Source of the DNA: Tragulus kanchil
Lineage: Eukaryota > Chordata > Mammalia > Artiodactyla > Tragulidae
Length of the DNA stretch: 64,000 bases
Direction of reading: 5' to 3'
Assembly (NCBI GenBank): GCA_022376925.1
Contig: JAIOJX010000025.1
Coordinates: 184,821,801-184,885,800 of the forward strand
Positions 1-11,822 of this stretch are shown one piece after another. Numbering within the stretch: the first letter of the stretch is position 1; each line of letters begins with the position of its first letter. The notes beneath the pieces are model-generated. The model ran no database searches, was not told where the DNA came from, and saw nothing but the letters and a program-made list of their open reading frames with translations. The position numbers and the translations under genes were made by a program.

Positions 1-64
1 TTACCACGACATGCTGCACAGCGTGCTGGGCGCATACACTTGCTACCGGCCGGATGTGGGCTAC
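1..64 (+). CDS. TBC1D14: TBC1D14 coding exon (partial, cut by window start), inside TBC domain
   Basis: This is the first visible exon of TBC1D14, a TBC-domain Rab-GAP-family protein linked to recycling-endosome traffic and autophagy. Base 1 finishes a codon from outside the window. Codons 2-64 encode 21 residues beginning YHDMLHSVLG and ending PDVGY, followed directly by a GTGAGT donor at 65. The final GY joins the VQGM of the next exon to make the TBC motif GYVQGM, which carries the glutamine finger. The arginine-finger part of the domain lies upstream of the window. Together the five visible exons give the C-terminal 208 residues with the frame preserved at every junction. The family assignment is firm; the choice of TBC1D14 over a paralogue rests on recognising the sequence and on the neighbouring genes. 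Confidence 0.93.
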
Positions 65-832
65 GTGAGTGACCCTCCCCAGACCTAAGCCTTCTCTAGA
101 GGGCGTCACCGTGCCCCCAGCACAGCCTGCTGCAGGGGGCGGGTCGAACGCACCTGTTTTTGTTGGGTGTGAAAAGGCTCGTGGTAAAAGCCTTGCCTCA
201 GTTTCCCCTTAGAGAAATTAAGCTGACCTGGCAGCTCTGTGACACTGGCCACGTTGTGTTTAAGCCTGACGTGCGTGCTTGGTCGCCCTGTCACGTCCGA
301 CTGGTTTTTGACCCTCTGGACAGTGGCTCGCCAGGCCCTTGTCCCTGGGAGTTCCCAGCCAAGAACATTCTGGAGTAGGTTGCCATTTCCTTCTCCATCG
401 AGCACGTTTTAATTGGGTTCGATTTTCATTGTTGCATGTGATTTTCTTTTCAAGAATTAAATTAAAAAGCTTTTCGCTGTGACCGGCTTTGAAGCCGCGC
501 TGTGGCTGTTCTGCAGCCTGGCGCCCGCGTGCCTGCGCGGCTTTGGAGGCGTGTGCTCTCCCCGGTGTGCGCTTCCCCGGCGCCGGGCCGCCGGGCCGCC
601 TCGCAGGCGGCGAGTCGAGGGCAGGAGGGGCTCGGGGAGGCGGGGCGCAGCCCGGGCGCCGGCGGGGCGGGGCGGCGAGCCCGAGTCAGGACGGGGGATC
701 CTCGAGGTGCCGCCCGGGGCAGCGGTGGAGCGGCGCGGGCCTCCCCGCGGTGCCGGTGTTCCTCTCCCAGGAGGGCGCGGAGCCGCGGCGCCCGTGGCGG
801 CTGCCGGGCGCGTGACCCCTCTCTGCCCGCAG

Positions 833-961
833 GTGCAGGGCATGTCCTTCATCGCGGCCGTGCTCATCCTGAACCTGGATACTGCAGACGCCTTCATCGC
901 CTTTTCTAACCTTTTGAATAAGCCCTGTCAAATGGCGTTTTTCCGAGTGGACCACGGCCTT
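833..961 (+). CDS. TBC1D14: TBC1D14 coding exon with glutamine finger of the TBC domain
   Basis: The exon runs from an AG acceptor at 831-832, after a CT-rich tract, to a GTGAGT donor at 962. It is 129 nt, 43 codons, phase 0 at both ends. It starts [10 protein letters not shown] and ends FFRVDHGL. The Q at codon 2 is the conserved glutamine of the TBC motif, which in Rab GAPs helps position the water that attacks GTP. The helical [11 protein letters not shown] and the FSNLLNKPC segment are typical mid-domain sequence. No stop or frameshift is present. Confidence 0.95.
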
Positions 962-1657
962 GTGAGTATTCCCGTGTGAGGTGCTGTGCCCCGGGTGCCG
1001 CGTCCTCACCGGCCCGGGCTGCCTGGGCCCGCTCCTCGGCGGGGAGAAGCTTCCAGCTCCCCTCCCGGGCCGTGAGAGTGAGCGGCCCTGTGGCGGGCGG
1101 CGGAGGCCTGGGCTGTCTGCTGACCTCGAAGAACAGGCGGTCCGCAGCGGTCCACGTGAACGTCGTCATACGTTCTTCCAGAAAGTACTTCTGAGAATAG
1201 ATTCTTGGAGTGAGGAAGGGGGGGGGTCCCGCGGGCCGCACCCCGCCGGCGCCGGGTCGCCCTCGCCGGTGTCCACGCTGCTCCCCCGGAGACGCCGCAG
1301 GGCGGCGCGCGCTTCCTCAGTCGGCTGTAGGGGGCTTGTTCATTCCCGGTCGGGAGCCCGCCTGCCGCGGGCCAGCCTGGGTTCCGGGTCCACCCCGCAC
1401 ACGCGTGAGGCAGCCTCCGGGGCGCCGTGTGCCTGCCCTGGGCCTCCGCGCGGCTCCGCGGCTGGCGAGCGGGCCGGGGGCAGCCAGGTGGGGCCGTGCG
1501 TGCTCGGAAGTCGCTTGTCCGGGGCCCGCGTGGGGTTGCCGCTGCAGACGTGTTACACACAGGGGTGGTCGTTGGGGGTGCGGGGGACTCACGCTCTGTA
1601 GCTGGCAAGCTCGTGCCGACAACGTGTTCATTAGTGTATTTCACATTATCTCCGCAG

Positions 1658-1767
1658 ATGTTGACCTATTTTGCTGCATTCGAGGTATTCTTTGAAGAAA
1701 ATTTGCCGAAATTATTTGCTCATTTCAAGAAAAACAACTTAACTCCAGACATCTACCTAATAGATTG
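1658..1767 (+). CDS. TBC1D14: TBC1D14 coding exon, TBC domain middle
   Basis: The acceptor is CGCAG ending at 1657 and the donor GTAAGA begins at 1768. The exon is 110 nt, starting MLTYFAAFEV and running through FFEENLPKLF to YLIDW. The last Trp codon is split: TG here and G at the start of the next exon. The alternative of ending after TGG is ruled out because no GT would follow. The ATG at the first position is an internal methionine, not a start. Confidence 0.95.
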
Positions 1768-3233
1768 GTAAGACTGCCTTTTCCTGCATTTTGAGTGTTT
1801 TCTCCTTGCCACGGCCCCGTTGCCTCCCTCACTGCCCGCGGGCCCCGCACCCGGCTCGCCCGCCTCCCGGTGTCCTAGCCGGGGACGCCCGCGTCCGCCG
1901 TCCGTGCTGCTGGTCGCTGCTCCGCTCTGCTCCCTCGAGGGCTGCGTGGGACGCACGGGCCTCCTGGACTCCCCCCAGGGGAGAAGCACGTCCGGGAGCT
2001 CCATGTTTCAAGACACACTTAGTCCCCTCCTTCCCGAGGGCTCAGGACGCAGCAGGCCTGTGCGGCGCTCCGCTAGGATCGGAGCGGCGTGGCGCGGCGC
2101 TTGCCCACTGGGGGCGCGCCGGCCCCGAGGCTGCGGCGATGCCGAGGGGCGGGCTCGGTGAGCGTGCGTGTCCCGGGGTCACAGGCGGCGGCGGGCGGGG
2201 CGGGACGCGGGGGTCTCAGGCGGAGGGCAGGGGCCGGCCGGCGGGAGCCCGGGCGGCCGAGTCTGGGGGCTCGGGTACCCAGCTGGAGCTCGGGCAGGAG
2301 TGCCGGGGCCGAGGGGAGCGGCTGGCGGTCCTGCTGGGGCGAGGGTGAGGCGGGTCCGCCTAGAAGTGAGCCTTCGGTTTTCCGGGAGGCAGAGCTAGGA
2401 GAAGGGGCAAGACCAGGGCTTGAGCGAGGCCGCGGGAGTGGCTGGAGGGTTGGCAGAGTGGACGTGGTCGCCCGAGGACAGGCTGCGTATTCCCTGCAGC
2501 GCGCCGGCTGAGACGGCGGGCAACCGGGGCAGGGGGAACCTGTCTCACCCCCCGGAGTCCCGCCTGAGCCCCGGCCTCTCGTTCCATACCTGCGGCCCGA
2601 GCGAGGGCCTGGAGCCTCTCTGAGCCTGTGGCCTCGTCTGCCCACCCAGACGCCTGACCCTCGGGGCCCTGCGAGGGGTCACGGGCGCCCCCGCCTCGCC
2701 TTGCGGAAGCGGCTCCGCGGAAGGAGGCGTCTGGGCTGAGGGACCGTTTGGGCTCGGGCCGCGGGGAGCCGCGGCGGGGTTGGCTCCCTTTGTGCTCCCT
2801 TTTTTAAGGAGACAAAGGTTTGCTTCTAGAAGGCAGAGTTCCGGTGTTGTCCGAAACGAGGCTCCGTCCTTAAACAAAGCCTCGTGTCCGCCCCGCTGGG
2901 AGCGAGCCTGTGGGACGCTCTGTCCTGAGCCCGAGAGTGTTCATCCTCGGCCAAATTCTTGCTGGGGACAGGGGTTCAGAGGTCAGAGCTCACGCCTGAG
3001 GCCCCAAGTGCTGGTGTCGGGGGATCACACAGACCCGAGGCCACGGGGCGGCTGCCGGCGGAGGGCGGGCGGGCAGGCTGTGCCAGGAGGTGTGTCCGGG
3101 ACCGGTGTCAGAGGACCCCTTGTCTGACCCACGAAGGACGTCTCCGCTCTGAGCACGCGGCTCTGGCCTCGGCTGCCCGCTGCCCGCCTGTTTGTGCGCC
3201 TGTGCTGCGGCTGGACTGGAGCCCGCACTGCCT

Positions 3234-5423
3234 GGCCGTGGTCCCGGGGCAGCCTCTCGGGCGAGGCTCCCGTGGGGCCGGGGCCCCCAGCTAGGCTCTG
3301 AGGGTTCCAGGCTCACAGGGAACTTTGCAAAACCCTGTCCTAGGGTAGTGTCCTTCCAACTGGCTCTGCCCTGGTTTGTGAAGGAAGTGAATTGTGTGCT
3401 GACCCAGCGCGCGGCCGGTGTGCAGCCACGCGAGGCCCGCGCGAGACGGCGCACTCAGGAGGCAGCGCCAGCCCCTGCCGGGCGCAGGGCGTCCCGGAGC
3501 GTCCTCTCTCGTTTGCTCCTGCCGAGGTCGCTGGCTCGCGGGATGGCAGCGCTGGTGCTGAGGCCCAGGGGCCTGCTCCGGAGCCTGCGCGTGGCCCCCC
3601 GGGGTGGACGTCGTCTGAGGGATCTGTTACAGGGCAGCGGCACCCGCGCGTGGGTCCCGGCGCGCCGGCTGCAGCGTGCTCCCGGAGCGGGCGGCGTGGG
3701 CCAGCCTCCCGGGTGGGGACCGAGAGCCGAGCAGCCCCGGCACGCCCGTCCTGAGCCCTCGGGACGGACGCGCTGGGCGCCCGTCGCCTCGTGGAGCTCG
3801 CCGAGCCTGGGCGAGGCCTCCGCGGGGGCTGGCGGGCGCCTGCTGCAGGGCTCGGCCGCCTCCTGGAGTGAGGACCACGGAGAGCATTGTCCTCGCGTCC
3901 CAGGGCAGGCCGGGCGCTCGCCAAGTCCTTAGTGAGCGTTTAAGTTGAGAAGCTCAGGAAATGCACGCCTTCGTGGTTTGCTCCGCGCCGCCCGCATCCG
4001 CGTGGCCGCAGGGGTCAGGCTCCAGCTGGGTGCCGCAGCGAGGCGGGGCTCCGACCCGGAGGGGGCGGCCGAGGGAAGGCAGCCCGGGAAGGAGCAGGCG
4101 GAGCTTCGTCTCCACCCTGGAGCAGGTCCCTTAGGCCAAGGCCGCCAGGCGGGGCCCTCCCGCAGCGTCTGGAGTGTCCTAGGCCGCTCCCTCCAGCGCC
4201 CTCCCTGCTGCTGCTGCGCCCGTCCGCTCCCCACGCCACGTCGGCCCCGACGGCAGGTGCGCACGCCTGTGCGTGGGTCTGCGGGGCATGCCGGGAGCCG
4301 GGCCTCCCTCGTCCCCTTCGGCTGCCGCCCGGCCGTGGTCCCGGCAGCCTCGGCGAGGCTGTGGGGCCGGGGCCCCCAGCTAGGCTCTGAGGGTTCCAGG
4401 CTCACAGGGAACTTTGCAAAACCCTGTCCTAGGGTAGTGTCCTTCCAACTGGCTCTGCCCTGGTTTGTGAAGGAAGTGAATTGTGTGCTGACCCAGCGCG
4501 CGGCCGGTGTGCAGCCACGCGAGGCCCGCGCGAGACGGCGCACTCAGGAGGCAGCGCCAGCCCCTCCCGGGGCGCAGGGCGTCCCGGAGCGTCCTCTCTC
4601 GTTTGCTCCTGCCGAGGTCGCTGGCTCGCGGGATGGCAGCGCTGGTGCTGAGGCCCAGGGGCCTGCTCCGGAGCCTGCGCGTGGCCCCCCGGGGTGGACG
4701 TCGTCTGAGGGATCTGTTACAGGGCAGCGGCACCCGCGCGTGGGTCCCGCGCGCCGGCTGCAGCGTGCTCCCGGAGCGGGCGGCGTGGGCCAGCCTCCCG
4801 GGTGGGGACCGAGAGCCGAGCAGCCCCGGCACGCCCGTCCTGAGCCCTCGGGACGGACGCGCTGGGCGCCCGTCGCCTCGTGGAGCTCGCCGAGCCTGGG
4901 CGAGGCCTCCGCGGGGGCTGGCGGGCGCCTGCTGCAGGGCTCGGCCGCCTCCTGGAGTGAGGACCACGGAGAGCATTGTCCTCGCGTCCCAGGGCAGGCC
5001 GGGCGCTCGCCAAGTCCTTAGTGAGCGTTTAAGTTGAGAAGCTCAGGAAATGCACGCCTTCGTGGTTTGCTCCGCGCCGCCCGCATCCGCGTGGCCGCAG
5101 GGGTCAGGCTCCAGCTGGGTGCCGCAGCGAGGCGGGGCTCCGACCCGGAGGGGGCGGCCGAGGGAAGGCAGCCCGGGAAGGAGCAGGCGGAGCTTCGTCT
5201 CCACCCTGGAGCAGGTCCCTTAGGCCAAGGCCGCCAGGCGGGGCCCTCCCGCAGCGTCTGGAGTGTCCTAGGCCGCTCCCTCCAGCGCCCTCCCTGCTGC
5301 TGCTGCGCCCGTCCGCTCCCCACGCCACGTCGGCCCCGACGGCAGGTGCGCACGCCTGTGCGTGGGTCTGCGGGGCATGCCGGGAGCCGGGCCTCCCTCG
5401 TCCCCTTCGGCTGCCGCCCGGCC
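3234..5423. repeat. Direct tandem duplication, unit about 1089 bp (probably false)
   Basis: Copy 1 (about 3234-4330) is repeated head-to-tail as copy 2 (about 4331-5423). The offset is 1097 at the very start and 1089 from about 50 bp in, so copy 2 has lost 8 bases in its first 50. The remaining differences are a few single-base GC-run changes. The sequence is intronic and not a known repeat family. Confidence 0.93.
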
Positions 5424-5937
5424 CGGGGGCGCGGGGCTCGTTGAGGCCGCTGTCTACCTTGCCGGCCTGCGGTCCTCCCCCGGCGGCCTCGGCGAGGTGT
5501 TCTTTCTCCCCGGGACACTCTCTTCGCCCCCGGGACCGTGGCACGTGCCAGTTTTATAGGACCTGGTCTTGCCCAGCCGGAGAGTCTCCTCCAGAGTCCC
5601 CTCCCTCCGCCCTTCCTCGTGGGGCACCTGGGCTCGAGTTGGAGGGCGCCCGGGCTCAGGGCGCGACTGTCCCATTGCGTCCAGGATTGGGGAGAAGGGG
5701 TTAGGCTTGCGAATACTTGAGTGAGTGGAGACTTATGTATAACTACCTTCAATTTTTACATGAATGCAGTTCTTTGTTGGGTGGTGGTGTTTAATATCAT
5801 TTAATGACATTGTTGCATTTAATCTCACAAAGTCTAAGGAGACTAGTTCCCTAGCAGGGTCTACATGGCTCGTCTGAGTTTTTAGGAGCCTGGGAGCACC
5901 GTGCTGGGGGTGGGATGGAGTTCCGGGGCACTTCTTG

Positions 5938-6148
5938 GGCCAGAGCTGGGGACAGAGGCTCCTCTGTGACCCCACGGACTGCAGCGCGCCAGGCTTCCCT
6001 GTCCCCCACCGTCTCCTGGAGCTCACAACTCAGGGCCATCGAGTCGGTGATACCGTCCAGCCTTCTCGTCGGTCGTTCCCTTCTCCTGCCCTCAGTCTTT
6101 CCCAGCCTCGAGGCCTTTCCAGTGAGTTGGCTCTTCGCACAGGTGGCC
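5938..6148 (-). mobile_element. BovB (RTE) / ART2A LINE fragment
   Basis: On the plus strand the sequence contains the reverse complement of the BovB 3' region: a 'gaccccacggactgcagc' segment, 'caggcttccctgtc', 'accgtctcctggagctc', 'cgagtcggtgataccgtcca' and onward to 'tggctcttcgcac'. The same order occurs in the longer BovB element at 59978-60762, on the same strand. It is diverged and truncated. Confidence 0.75.
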
Positions 6149-6335
6149 AGGGCGGGGCAACAAACAGAAACAAGCAAACAAGCTGCTCTGTTCCTCTTGC
6201 GTTCGTGGTGGGGAAGTGGATACACACAGTTGTCTTGCTGTCTTTTATGAGCCTGTAACCACTTCCATGAGTTTGGTAACATAGATACTTTTTTGGCATA
6301 AGTAGAACTGGTATCTGAAGCTGTCATTTTTTAAA

Positions 6336-6560
6336 GTAAGTTTATTTATTTGGCTTTGCTGGGTCTTCGTTTCTGGGCAGGCGTTTCTTCCTCTGGCTGT
6401 GGAGTGCCGGGCTCTCCTTGTGACGTTGCGGCCGAGGACAGTCTCCAGGGCCCGAGGCTCCAGTCACCGCGGTCCCCGGGCTCGGGAGCCCAGGCTCTGG
6501 GGCTGTGGTGTGTGGGCCGAGGTGCCGGGCACGTGCGGTCTGCTCGGACCACAGATTGAG
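6336..6560 (-). mobile_element. CHR-type tRNA-derived SINE, diverged
   Basis: A T-rich start ('tttatttatttggctttgctgg') is followed by a 'gtcttcg' head and alternating 'gctc/ggctc' blocks, ending near a tRNA-like segment. This is the pattern of an inverted cetartiodactyl CHR SINE, as at 24045-24362 but more degraded. Family assignment is by eye. Confidence 0.55.
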
Positions 6561-8488
6561 CCGGTGCCTCCTCCGTGGGCCGCTGAGCTGCCAGGGACGC
6601 TCTGGAGCCGGTTCGGTCCACGGCGCTGTCGCCTGCGGAGGTTCTGGGCAAAAGCGGGCACTGGCTGGCGGAGACCGCGGGGCTTCACCGTCCATCCTTC
6701 CGTCCTGAGACCTGCCTTCCTCCACACGCACCCCGGCTGGAGCAGGACGAAGCCCCGGGCACCGCGGGAGGCCAGATCGCCGGGTGGGAGGCAGGGAGGG
6801 CGGGCACGCCCGGCAGCCCCCTCGGTCCCGTCTTGGACGGCGGCCGTGGGCCGTGCAGGCTCCCCTCAGCCCGCGGGCGCCGAGGCGCTCGCCACCCGCA
6901 CCCGCTCCAGCAGCCGCTCTCTGAGTGTGAACCCGAGAGCGGTTTCGAGTGCTGTCCACGTGGGTTTTGAGTCCTGAGTGTGGGTTAAAATGCTGTCGGG
7001 GTTTGAAAGCTGCTGATAATGGATGGTTTTCCAGTGAAAGGGGACGCGGGGGAGAGGGCGGGGGCCGAGGACGCGGGCCGCCCGGGCCCTGTGCTTGGAG
7101 GGGCAGGTGGGAGGAGAGCACCCGCCTGCCCGAGGCTGGAGGCCAGCAGGCAGGGCCTGGATGCCTGCGGAGGGGCACAGGCTGGCCCGGGACGGAGCCC
7201 CGGGGCAGGGGACTGCGGGAGGCCCGCCAGAGTCCGCCAGGCTCGGCGCCGGGAGGGGAGCTGCGGGGCTGCAGCCCGGCGTGCTGGCTGTCCGGGGAGG
7301 GCCAGTGAGAGGCAGAGTGAACAGCTGGCAGGAGAGGCCCAGCCCGGGGGCCGTCCTTCCTGGGAGGGCCGTCTAGGCCAGGCTGTGGACGGGCAGACAT
7401 TTGCCAGGGGCAGACTCCTCAAGTTTTTCTTTTAAAGGCACGTTTTCTCTGAGACGTAGTAACATTCAAGTCCTTAACAGCTCCCTCTCAGTCCTTAGAC
7501 ACAGCCAAGGACCCGCTGACAGGTTTCCTGCCGCCCAGCGCTCGAAGCGCGCGCCGGGGAGCCGCTCTTGGTCTTCCTGGCTCTTCGGCAGCGCTTGACG
7601 TTCTCCAGCCTCTGCTCGGCGCCGCTTCCGTCAGCTGGTGCCGCCTGTGTACAGACTGGCGCGGCCCACAGCCCTCCTCTGAGCTCCAGACGAATTCATT
7701 TGTCCACGCAGACGTCTGGCTTACACATGTGACGCGCCTTAGACGTGCCGCTTGACCTCCTGTCCAAACCAGGGCTCCACGTCTCCCTGACGGACGGCTC
7801 CGCCCTTGGAGTCGCCCCCAGACCCGCCTGTGCATGGCCCGTGAGAGGCGTCCACCCCAGGGTCGGGCCACCTCCACGGCTGTCGGCCGCCCGGCGGGGC
7901 CTGCGTTCCCCTGCGGGCGCTGCTCGGCACCGTGGACGGCCCTGCCCTGCTGCGGCCTTCGCTAGTCTTCCACTGCACGCAGCGGCAGCCCGTGAGGCCC
8001 CGCGCGCCGGGCCCAGTCCCCGCGGGCCCCCCCCGGGCTCTCCCTCGGCCGCGGTGGCTTCAGCCCCGGGGCCTCCTTGCTCGTCTCTGGCTGTGCTGGG
8101 GGGTCTGCCTCGAGCGATGGCTCACCGTGTGCGCCCTCTGGGCTCCTCTGACCCCCTCTGCTGCCATCGGCTTCCTCCGCAGGCTTCGTGGAAGGTCACT
8201 TTTCAGTGACACGCTCCCCTCGCCTGTCCTGTCTGCCCCCACCCTGCTTTAGTGTGAGTCCACATCGGACGTGCTGGGCGTTCGCTCACCCTTTCCGTCC
8301 CCGAGGGCAGGGAAAGCTGGTTTGTCTTCGGCTGCACAGCCTCACCACGAGCACCAGGGGCTGGCGCGGGGCAGGCGCTCAAGGCTGTTGCTGGGTATGG
8401 CCTGAGCAGCTTAGAATCAGCAGGACTCAGCGCTCCGGAGCTCCTCGTGGAGTAATGGGGTGCCCGGACGGTTGGCAGAATCGAGCAG

Positions 8489-10750
8489 GTAGGCATCACA
8501 AGCACTGAGGATGGCATTCCTTTTTGGGAGGGAGGCCGGGCCCGGGTTTGTCCTCCAGGTCCTGGAAGCAAGGCTGTTTCTGGGCGGAGCACCCTTTCGG
8601 GGGAGAGGGTGGAGTTCCCGTGCCTTTGAGAGCCTGGCAGCTGTGAGCGGGCCCGCCAGCGTGCTGTAGGCGGCTGCAGAAACGGGGGAGCCCGGCTGCG
8701 AAGGCTGGGTGACGTCCCCTCCAGACCAGGCGGCCGTCAGCCTGGCTGCAGCTCCCGAGGTCAGGCGCCTCCCTGGCCCCCATGCCTCGTGAGTCAGCGC
8801 GGGCGCTCGGGAAACACGGGAGCCTGTGGAAATGCGCTTTTCCCGGAGTTGTGAGGACCGTCTGGTGGGAGGGCAGGGAGGTCTGTTCCCTGGCGTCCGT
8901 GAGGTCCCGCAGTGGCCCGGGAGCTTGTGGACACGCCTCTGCGGCAGAGAAGCCGGTGCCATGTCCGCTGCGGAGCGTGGAGATGCAGTGGGCGGGGTCC
9001 CTGCCCGGGGGCAGCCCCGAGGGAAAGGGGAGGCACATGGCGCGTCCTCCGAGCACCTGGCGTGGGGGGGCACCCAGACGGGGTGGGAGCGCCTGTCTGG
9101 CGGGGTGTGGGCTCAGGAGAGCCCCCAGCGTCGGCGCCAGGCTGCAGCCCCCGGCTGCGGGAGGCGTGGGGACCCGCGGGGAGCCTGGACACAGCTGCTC
9201 TGTGACGCGGGCCGGTCCGGGGCAGAGGTGCCGAGGCCTGTTGGCGTCCTTGACCGTCTGAGGCTGTGCGTCAGGGGGTTTGACCTGTGGTTACCTCGGG
9301 TTTTTACGGGAGTGCGTATCTGTAGGTCACTAGTTGTTTTCATCTGGTGGTTTGCATTGTTCGATACAAGGTCGGTTTCTTATAATCCACTGGCAAACCT
9401 GTTTGTGACCTCGCGCTCTGTCCCGCTGCTGATCCCTGCTGGGGGCACGGGCCCGGTGCTCTCGGGACGTCGCGTGGGCCCGTGCGCGGAGCTGGTTTCT
9501 GTTTTCCCTCTGGAGTCCGAGCTCCACTGGCCTCGCTCACCTGACGTCCAGGGCCTTCCTCAGCGTCACCAGCACTGGGCAGGTGCGTGGTGCGTACGGC
9601 TGCCTGCCGGAGCGCTTGAGGTAGGCATCACAAGCACTGAGGATGGCATTCCTTTTTGGGAGGGAGGCCGGGCCCGGGTTTGTCCTCCAGGTCCTGGAAG
9701 CAAGGCTGTTTCTGGGCGGAGCACCCTTTCGGGGGAGAGGGTGGAGTTCCCGTGCCTTTGAGAGCCTGGCAGCTGTGAGCGGGCCCGCCAGCGTGCTGTA
9801 GGCGGCTGCAGAAACGGGGGAGCCCGGCTGCGAAGGCTGGGTGACGTCCCCTCCAGACCAGGCGGCCGTCAGCCTGGCTGCAGCTCCCGAGGTCAGGCGC
9901 CTCCCTGGCCCCCATGCCTCGTGAGTCAGCGCGGTCGCTGGGGAAGCGCGGGAGCCTGTGGAAGTGGGCTTTTCCCGGAGTTGTGAGGACCGTCTGGTGG
10001 GAGGGCAGGGAGGTCTGTTCCCTGGCGTCCGTGAGGTCCCGCAGTGGCCCGGGAGCTTGTGGACACGCCTCTGCGGCAGAGAAGCCGGTGCCATGTCCGC
10101 TGCGGAGCGTGGAGATGCAGTGGGCGGGGTCCCTGCCCGGGGGCAGCCCCGAGGGAAAGGGGAGGCACATGGCGCGTCCTCCGAGCACCTGGCGTGGGGG
10201 GGCACCCAGACGGGGTGGGAGCGCCTGTCTGGCGGGGTGTGGGCTCAGGAGAGCCCCCAGCGTCGGCGCCAGGCTGCAGCCCCCGGCTGCGGGAGGCGTG
10301 GGGACCCGCGGGGAGCCTGGACACAGCTGCTCTGTGACGCGGGCCGGTCCGGGGCAGAGGTGCCGAGGCCTGTTGGCGTCCTTGACCGTCTGAGGCTGTG
10401 CGTCAGGGGGTTTGACCTGTGGTTACCTCGGGTTTTTACGGGAGTGCGTATCTGTAGGTCACTAGTTGTTTTCATCTGGTGGTTTGCATTGTTCGATACA
10501 AGGTCGGTTTCTTATAATCCACTGGCAAACCTGTTTGTGACCTCGCGCTCTGTCCCGCTGCTGATCCCTGCTGGGGGCACGGGCCCGGTGCTCTCGGGAC
10601 GTCGCGTGGGCCCGTGCGCGGAGCTGGTTTCTGTTTTCCCTCTGGAGTCCGAGCTCCACTGGCCTCGCTCACCTGACGTCCAGGGCCTTCCTCAGCGTCA
10701 CCAGCACTGGGCAGGTGCGTGGTGCGTACGGCTGCCTGCCGGAGCGCTTG
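8489..10750. repeat. Direct tandem duplication, unit 1132 bp (probably false)
   Basis: Copy 1 is 8489-9620 and copy 2 is 9621-10750, both starting at 'gtaggcatcacaagcactg'. They are almost identical apart from a cluster of about seven substitutions in 40 bp (8810-8850 against 9942-9982). The sequence is intronic. Confidence 0.94.
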
Positions 10751-10834
10751 GCATTGAACCAGAAGCAGTCCGGTGTCTGAGATTCTTTGTGAAAACTGAT
10801 AGTGTTCTTTTATGAAGTGTTTACGTTGACTTCA

Positions 10835-11011
10835 GGGCTTCCCTGGCGGCTCGGGTGGTAGAGAATCCGCCTGCAGTGAGGAGACCTGGGTCCAGTCCCC
10901 GGGTGGGCAGGATCCCCTGGAGGGGAAGGCTGCCCGCTCCCGGACTCTTGCCCGGAGAATCCCACGGACAGAGGAGCCTGGCGGCTGCCACCCCCGGGGT
11001 CGCGGGGTCAG
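10835..11011 (+). mobile_element. Bov-tA-type SINE
   Basis: It begins 'gggcttccctggcggctcgg', followed by 'gtggtagagaatccgcctgc', 'gagacctgggtccagtccc', 'ggatcccctggagggga', 'gagaatcccacggacagagg' and 'agcctggcgg'. This is the order of the ruminant Bov-tA/BOV-A2 family, derived from a tRNA. It sits just upstream of the exon at 11186. Confidence 0.85.
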
Positions 11012-11185
11012 ACCCGCCGGATCCAGTCTCAGGTCACGCGGGGCGAACGCAGGCCCAGCGCTCTTGCACCCCAGGACCTAAGGGTGAAGGGGCTCGCGCG
11101 GGGAGCGCTCTGAGGGCCGGGCCCTGCGCCCGGCGCTCCTGGCCGGTGCCCTCCAGGGTCTGACACCCCGCGCCCTTCTTTCCAG

Positions 11186-11444
11186 GATCTTCACTCTGTA
11201 CAGCAAGTCCCTGCCCCTCGACCTGGCCTGCCGCGTCTGGGACGTGTTCTGCCGGGACGGCGAGGAGTTCCTCTTCCGCACGGCGCTGGGCCTCCTCAGG
11301 CTGTTCCAGGACATCCTGACCAAGATGGACTTCATCCACGTGGCGCAGTTCCTCACGCGCCTGCCCGAGGACCTGCCGGCCGAGGAGTTTTTTGCTTCCA
11401 TAGCTACGATTCAGATGCAGAGCCGAAACAAGAAGTGGGCTCAG
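11186..11444 (+). CDS. TBC1D14: TBC1D14 coding exon, C-terminal end of TBC domain
   Basis: The acceptor is TTCCAG ending at 11185 and the donor GTGAGC begins at 11445. The exon is 259 nt. Its first G completes the Trp codon from 1766-1767, and 86 further codons follow, starting [10 protein letters not shown] and ending QSRNKKWAQ. The stretch [19 protein letters not shown] is the conserved C-terminal TBC motif. The [10 protein letters not shown] segment leads into the tail. The frame is intact. Confidence 0.95.
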
Positions 11445-11617
11445 GTGAGCGGCCGCCTGCCACAGGGAGCGCGTCACGCCCGGCGCTCTGAGGAGCCAGC
11501 CCTCTCTGAGGTGCCCGTTTGCGGCTTGGCTCTGCCCCGGGGAGCTGGGGAGCCATTTCCTCTCTGCGTCTCTGCCGGGGGGAGGTGCTGGAGAATAAAA
11601 GCCTCCCGCCCTCCTGC

Positions 11618-11822
11618 GGAGTTTCCCAGGTGGCTCAGCGGTTAAAAAAAAGAAAGAAAATCGCCCGCCAGTGCAGGAGACGTGGTTCCATCCCTGGGTC
11701 GGGAAGATCCCCTGGAGGAGGGCGTGGCAGCCCACTCCAGTCTCTTGCCTGGAGAAGCCCACGGACAGAGGAGCCTGGGGGGCTGCAGCCCAGGGGGCGC
11801 AGGCTGGGGCGCGACTGAGCGG
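11618..11822 (+). mobile_element. Bov-tA-type SINE
   Basis: The order 'gtttcccaggtggctcagcg', a short A-rich interruption, 'gtgcaggagacgtggttcca', 'tccctgggtcgggaagatcc', 'cctggaggagggcgtggcag', 'cccactccagtctcttgcc' and 'acggacagaggagcctgg' matches the ruminant Bov-tA consensus order. Confidence 0.88.

Larger units (their letters stand above)
1768..11185 (+). other. TBC1D14 intron, 9.4 kb, with two false tandem duplications
   Basis: This is intronic sequence between the exons ending at 1767 and starting at 11186. It is mostly very GC-rich and holds many long open frames on both strands, none of which resembles a known protein. It contains the duplications at 3234-5423 and 8489-10750, a BovB/ART2A fragment (5938-6148), a CHR-type SINE (6336-6560) and a Bov-tA SINE (10835-11011). 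I see no gene in it. Confidence 0.8.

Noticed and set aside
3234..5423. A biological tandem array or minisatellite
   Set aside because: Every locus has just two copies, the units are unrelated to one another, and differences cluster at junctions, which fits assembly error better.
6342..7400. A 352-codon minus-strand open frame in the TBC1D14 intron
   Set aside because: Low-complexity Pro/Arg/Ser/Gly translation of GC-rich intron, starting in a SINE, with equally long frames on the other strand.
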